This document shows positions 6,016 to 8,755 of a DNA stretch of 8,755 nt, piece after piece. Under the pieces are notes generated by a model, which was given only the letters and a program-made list of their open reading frames with translations, ran no database searches and was not told the origin of the DNA. The position numbers were made by a program, and so were the translations under genes. The stretch covers positions 1 to 8,755 of the forward strand of contig CANCSY010000127.1 of the NCBI GenBank assembly GCA_947380915.1. Direction: 5' to 3'. How positions within the stretch are numbered: the stretch's first letter is position 1; each line of letters starts with the position of its first letter. This stretch comes from Beijerinckiaceae bacterium (GTDB lineage Bacteria; Pseudomonadota; Alphaproteobacteria; Rhizobiales; Beijerinckiaceae).

Positions 6016-6030
6016 TTAACAGTCGATCAA
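6016..6030 (+). promoter_or_regulatory. CtrA-like half-site pair near the carD start of transcription
   Basis: TTAA-CAGTCGA-TCAA matches the CtrA consensus TTAA-N7-TTAA at seven of eight fixed positions. It overlaps the expected start of transcription, where CtrA binding would normally repress. A single match of this quality can occur by chance. Confidence 0.25.
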
Positions 6031-6274
6031 GGCATTTGCTCAGCTTCGTGCGGGTGTCCGTGCGTTAGCCGGGGGGTCATTTTCCCCATGTCGGCCCGGT
6101 CTCTTCTCAGGGAGCCCGTGGCCTTTTTTGCGGGATTGAAGGACCGGAACGTCTGATCGGCCAGGAGGCCATCGACCATGTCCGGTTCGAGCCAAGGTCT
6201 CTGAACCGTTCACCGCAGGGTGAGCGGCCGCCTGTCCCGTCTCCAAAGCGGGATGACAGAGGGAGTACCCGAGT
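6017..6274 (+). promoter_or_regulatory. Long 5' leader of carD
   Basis: About 258 nt lie between the inferred transcription start and the carD ATG. They hold a GGGG/CCCC stem (around 6073-6087), a T-run (6124-6129), an eight-codon frame with a strong Shine-Dalgarno sequence (6178-6204) and a weak hairpin just before the carD Shine-Dalgarno sequence (CCCG/CGGG arms around 6236-6252). I recognise no known riboswitch. No GANTC site occurs here. Confidence 0.3.
6178..6204 (+). CDS. Eight-codon upstream reading frame in the carD leader
   Basis: ATG 6178 follows a perfect AGGAGG (6163-6168) at 9-nt spacing and encodes MSGSSQGL before TGA. It is in a different frame from carD and ends 70 bp before it. 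The Shine-Dalgarno sequence is stronger than that of carD itself (AGGGAG), which argues that ribosomes load here. A leader peptide controlling carD or mRNA stability is possible. The peptide has no run of one amino acid that would suggest classical attenuation, and it may be fortuitous. Confidence 0.3.
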   Translation: MSGSSQGL

Positions 6275-7960
6275 ATGCCTTCGACCATGCAGTCGTCGCG
6301 GAACACAGGGCGCACAGGCGCCGCGTCCAAAGCCAAGGAATCCAGCGCTTCCAAGTCAGTCGCCAGGGCGCCCGCCGTGAAGGCCTCCGTCGGCAAGGCT
6401 GCCGGGTCGAAATCATCCGGGTCGACATCATCCAGGACACGCGCCGCCGCCTCTGCTGCGCAGACCAGCAGCGTCAAGAAATCCGCGAAGACCAAGGCCG
6501 TGGCGAAAGCGACTGTAGCGGACAGCAAAACAGCAAGCGCGAAGGCCAAGACCAGCGCCAAGACCGCGACAGCTTCCTCCAAAAAGGTTGAGCCTGCCAA
6601 GGCGGCGCCCGTGGCCAAGGCCAGCGCAGCAAAGGCGCCTGTGGCCAAGACGCCCACTGCCAAGACGCCCACTGCCAAGACTCTCCCTGCCAAGACTTCC
6701 CCTGCCAAGACGTCCGTTGCAAAGGCCCCCGCCACCAAGGCCCCCGCGATAAAGACAACCGCCCCTGCGGCGAAGGTCGCCGCGCCTGTGGTCAGCAAGG
6801 CTGCGCCAGCAACCAAGGCGGCCGCGCCTGCGGCCAAGCCCGCAAGCAAGGCCCCTTCGGCGCAGACCTCTGTCTCAAAGGCCCCGCAGAAGAAAGCCGA
6901 TGAGGCCAAGGTGAAGGCCGTCGCCGCCAAGGCCGCCGAACCGGCCGCCCGCAAGGTCGAGGCCAAACCCGCCCCTTCAAAGCCCGCCGCTGCGGCGCCA
7001 GCAAAGGCCGCTTCCGAAAAGAGCGCTCCTGAAAAGGCGGTCGCGAGCAAGCCTTCGACCGACAAGGGGTTGCATAATGCAGCCCCGGCCACGACATCCA
7101 AGCCTTCCGCGCCCGTTCAAGCCAGCCCCGCGCCCGCTACGGCGGCGCAGCCTGCGCCCGCGAGCGCAGAACCGACCGCCAAGCAGGCGCCCCAATCTCC
7201 TCAGACGAATGTTGGAACTGTGAACCTCAAAAAACCGCAAGTTGTCGCCGATTCCGCCCCAGTCCCAGCATCTCCCGTTGCGGTCGCCGCGCCTGCGCCC
7301 CGCGTCGAAACACAATCCACGTCAGCGCCCAGCGCGCCCAAGCCTGTCGCCCCCGCAGCCGTGAAGCCAGCCGCCAAGCCAGGCGCCCAGCGCACGGGAT
7401 TCAAGGCTGGCGAGCACATCGTCTATCCCGCCCATGGCGTGGGTCAGATCACCGCCGTCGAGGAGCAGGAAGTGGCCGGCTTCAAGCTGGAACTGTTCGT
7501 CATTTCCTTCGCCAAGGACAAGATGATCCTCAAGGTTCCCATGCCCAAGGTCATCGCCGGCGCCATCCGCAAGCTGGCGGACGCCGACACCGTGACGAAG
7601 GCGCTCGACACCCGCACCGGCCGGGCGCGCATCAAGCGCACCATGTGGTCGCGTCGCGCGCAGGAATATGAAGCCAAGATCAATTCCGGCGATCTGGGCT
7701 CCATCGCCGAAGTGGTGCGCGATCTCTATCGGTCCGAGGCCCAGCCGGAGCAGTCCTATTCGGAACGGCAGCTGTATGAATCCGCCCTTGACCGCATGGC
7801 GCGGGAAATCGCGGTCGTGCAGAAGCTGACCGACAGCGAGGCGCTGAAGCTCATCGAGTCCCATCTCCAGAAGGGGCCCAAGCGTGGCTCCAAGGCCGAA
7901 CAAGCCGCCGAGGACCTCGCAGAGGAAGCTGCCGACGGCGATATCGAAGAAGCCGCCTGA
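6275..7960 (+). CDS. carD: CarD/CdnL-family transcription regulator with long histone-H1-like N-terminal extension
   Basis: CarD/CdnL proteins bind the RNA polymerase beta subunit and stabilise open promoter complexes, notably at rRNA and other growth genes. The domain spans about residues 374-535: GFKAGEHIVYPAHGVGQI opens the Tudor-like RNAP-interacting part, and the helical C-terminal part contains TMWSRRAQEYEAKINSGDL, with Trp458 at the position of the tryptophan that contacts DNA at the upstream edge of the bubble in mycobacterial CarD. A short acidic tail closes the protein. Ordinary alphaproteobacterial homologues are about 170-190 residues; this one has 561. The first 373 residues are low complexity, rich in Ala, Lys, Pro, Ser and Thr, with AKTPT-type repeats. 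After Met5 there is no Met until inside the CarD domain, so a short form would need a GTG or TTG start. ATG 6275 has AGGGAG at 9-nt spacing. An intrinsic terminator follows the stop. Confidence 0.9.
   Translation: MPSTMQSSRNTGRTGAASKAKESSASKSVARAPAVKASVGKAAGSKSSGSTSSRTRAAASAAQTSSVKKSAKTKAVAKATVADSKTASAKAKTSAKTATASSKKVEPAKAAPVAKASAAKAPVAKTPTAKTPTAKTLPAKTSPAKTSVAKAPATKAPAIKTTAPAAKVAAPVVSKAAPATKAAAPAAKPASKAPSAQTSVSKAPQKKADEAKVKAVAAKAAEPAARKVEAKPAPSKPAAAAPAKAASEKSAPEKAVASKPSTDKGLHNAAPATTSKPSAPVQASPAPATAAQPAPASAEPTAKQAPQSPQTNVGTVNLKKPQVVADSAPVPASPVAVAAPAPRVETQSTSAPSAPKPVAPAAVKPAAKPGAQRTGFKAGEHIVYPAHGVGQITAVEEQEVAGFKLELFVISFAKDKMILKVPMPKVIAGAIRKLADADTVTKALDTRTGRARIKRTMWSRRAQEYEAKINSGDLGSIAEVVRDLYRSEAQPEQSYSERQLYESALDRMAREIAVVQKLTDSEALKLIESHLQKGPKRGSKAEQAAEDLAEEAADGDIEEAA
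6644..6718 (+). repeat. 15-bp tandem repeat coding for AKTxx in the CarD extension
   Basis: Five units, AKTPT, AKTPT, AKTLP, AKTSP and AKTSV (residues 124-148). The first two DNA units (GCCAAGACGCCCACT) are identical, pointing to recent duplication. The surrounding extension has looser versions of the same Lys/Ala/Pro pattern. Confidence 0.85.
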
Positions 7961-7987
7961 GCCTCACGCGCCTCGGCAACAAGATCC

Positions 7988-8013
7988 AACCCGGCCTCGC
8001 GGCCGGGTTTTTC
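7988..8013 (+). terminator. Intrinsic terminator of carD
   Basis: A perfect 9-bp stem, AACCCGGCC (7988-7996) with GGCCGGGTT (8001-8009), a TCGC tetraloop and a run of five T (8008-8012). It lies 27 bp after the carD stop codon. Confidence 0.9.
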
Positions 8014-8035
8014 TTTGGGGCGGGATCGCCGGGAG

Positions 8036-8065
8036 AAACAAAACGGCGCCCCGAGAGGCGCCGTT
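8036..8065 (-). terminator. Intrinsic terminator of acs
   Basis: A perfect 9-bp stem, AACGGCGCC (8042-8050) with GGCGCCGTT (8057-8065), and a 6-nt loop. Read on the minus strand it is followed by TTTTGTTT (complement of 8036-8043). It lies 22 bp after the acs stop codon and is oriented to end acs transcription. On the plus strand the tail is only CTTGTT, so it would serve poorly as a second carD terminator. Confidence 0.85.
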
Positions 8066-8087
8066 CTTGTTCAGGCTTGCGCCGATC

Positions 8088-8755
8088 TCACTTCGGCCGG
8101 TTGGCGATGAGATCGTCCACCACGCTGGGGTCGGCCAGGGTCGAGGTGTCGCCCAGCGCGCCGAATTCGTTTTCGGCGATCTTGCGCAGGATGCGGCGCA
8201 TGATCTTGCCCGAGCGGGTCTTGGGCAGGCCCGGCGCGAACTGGATCACGTCAGGCGAAGCGATGGGGCCGATCTCCTTGCGCACCCAGTTCACCAGCTC
8301 CTTGCGCAGGGCCTCCGTGGGCTCCTCGCCCGTCATCAGGGTCACATAGGCGTAGATGCCCTGTCCCTTGATGTCGTGGGGGAAGCCGACGACCGCCGAT
8401 TCCGACACCTTGGGATGGGCCACCAGCGCGCTCTCGACTTCCGCCGTGCCCATGCGATGGCCCGACACGTTGATGACGTCGTCCACGCGGCCGGTGATCC
8501 AGTAATAGCCATCGGCGTCGCGGCGGCAGCCGTCGCCGGTGAAATAGGTCCCGGGATAGGTGGAGAAATAGGTCTGCACGAAGCGCTCGTGATCGCCGAA
8601 GACCGTGCGCATCTGCCCGGGCCAGGAATCCGTGAGCACCAGATTGCCCTCGCAGGCGCCTTGCTGGGTCTTGCCTTCGGCGTCCACGATCTGCGGCTGC
8701 ACGCCGAAGAAGGGCAGGGTCGCCGATCCCGGCTTCTGGCCGATGGCGCCGGGCA
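8088..8755 (-). CDS. acs: Acetyl-CoA synthetase, 3' part (runs off the right edge)
   Basis: AMP-forming acetate-CoA ligase: it activates acetate to acetyl-AMP and then acetyl-CoA in the cytoplasm. About 221 C-terminal residues are present of a usual total near 650. The frame enters at the right edge as [20 protein letters not shown], within the region linking the ATP-binding and C-terminal domains. Motifs follow in order: [20 protein letters not shown] (A7/A8), [17 protein letters not shown] (hinge and A8) and [12 protein letters not shown] (A10). The A10 lysine, at 8205-8207, corresponds to Salmonella Lys609, the residue acetylated by Pat to switch the enzyme off. The gene converges on carD, separated by two opposed terminators. 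There is no sign of damage in the part seen. Confidence 0.96.
   Translation of the reverse strand, partial: PGAIGQKPGSATLPFFGVQPQIVDAEGKTQQGACEGNLVLTDSWPGQMRTVFGDHERFVQTYFSTYPGTYFTGDGCRRDADGYYWITGRVDDVINVSGHRMGTAEVESALVAHPKVSESAVVGFPHDIKGQGIYAYVTLMTGEEPTEALRKELVNWVRKEIGPIASPDVIQFAPGLPKTRSGKIMRRILRKIAENEFGALGDTSTLADPSVVDDLIANRPK

Noticed and set aside
6089..6156. Small frame of 22 codons in the carD leader
   Set aside because: It has no Shine-Dalgarno sequence before its ATG (immediately after CCCC) and no recognisable features.
6040..7101. Open frame of 353 codons on the minus strand, very Ala-rich
   Set aside because: It is the reverse of the Lys/Ala/Pro codons of the CarD extension. No start region, family resemblance or Shine-Dalgarno sequence supports it.
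1..8755. CRISPR array, insertion sequence, tRNA or prophage
   Set aside because: There are no regularly spaced repeats with unique spacers, no transposase or terminal inverted repeats, and no cloverleaf found by eye. All genes are core-type with similar composition.

Overview
The window looks like a chromosomal segment from a GC-rich alphaproteobacterium, most likely Hyphomicrobiales (Rhizobiales). The reasons are the gene order rpmB / DUF3108 gene / SUV3-type helicase / S4 RNA-binding protein / FdxA / CarD, which I recall as a conserved rhizobial neighbourhood, a CTTGAC-N17-CTATAC promoter, and GANTC (CcrM) sites concentrated between genes. The family cannot be fixed by eye.

Layout. The left edge holds the 5' end of rpmB (minus strand) with a strong housekeeping promoter and a structured leader of about 158 nt. 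Divergent from it is a secreted DUF3108 protein (405-1238). A non-coding gap of about 500 bp follows (1239-1745). Its right half carries 16 GANTC sites in 267 bp, against roughly 19 in the remaining 8.5 kb. Next come three co-directional genes: a 1112-residue SUV3/DExH RNA helicase with a long acidic-then-basic disordered tail (1746-5084), an Hsp15-like S4 protein (5110-5457) and the 7Fe-8S ferredoxin FdxA (5567-5905). A second long gap of 369 bp holds two abutting dyads, a sigma-70-like promoter, a CtrA-like half-site pair and an eight-codon reading frame with a strong Shine-Dalgarno sequence. It leads into carD (6275-7960), which encodes a CarD/CdnL RNA-polymerase-binding domain behind an unusually long (about 373 residues) Lys/Ala/Pro-rich, histone-H1-like extension. 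Two back-to-back intrinsic terminators separate carD from the convergent 3' part of acs (acetyl-CoA synthetase) at the right edge.

The genes share an RNA/translation/transcription theme: ribosomal protein, RNA helicase, ribosome/RNA-binding S4 protein and RNA-polymerase regulator. The item most worth pursuing is the GANTC island directly upstream of the helicase. Its density resembles the GATC density of E. coli oriC, and its sites are roughly helically phased. It is a candidate replication-coupled, methylation-sensing control element. This is inference; no experimental state can be read from the sequence.
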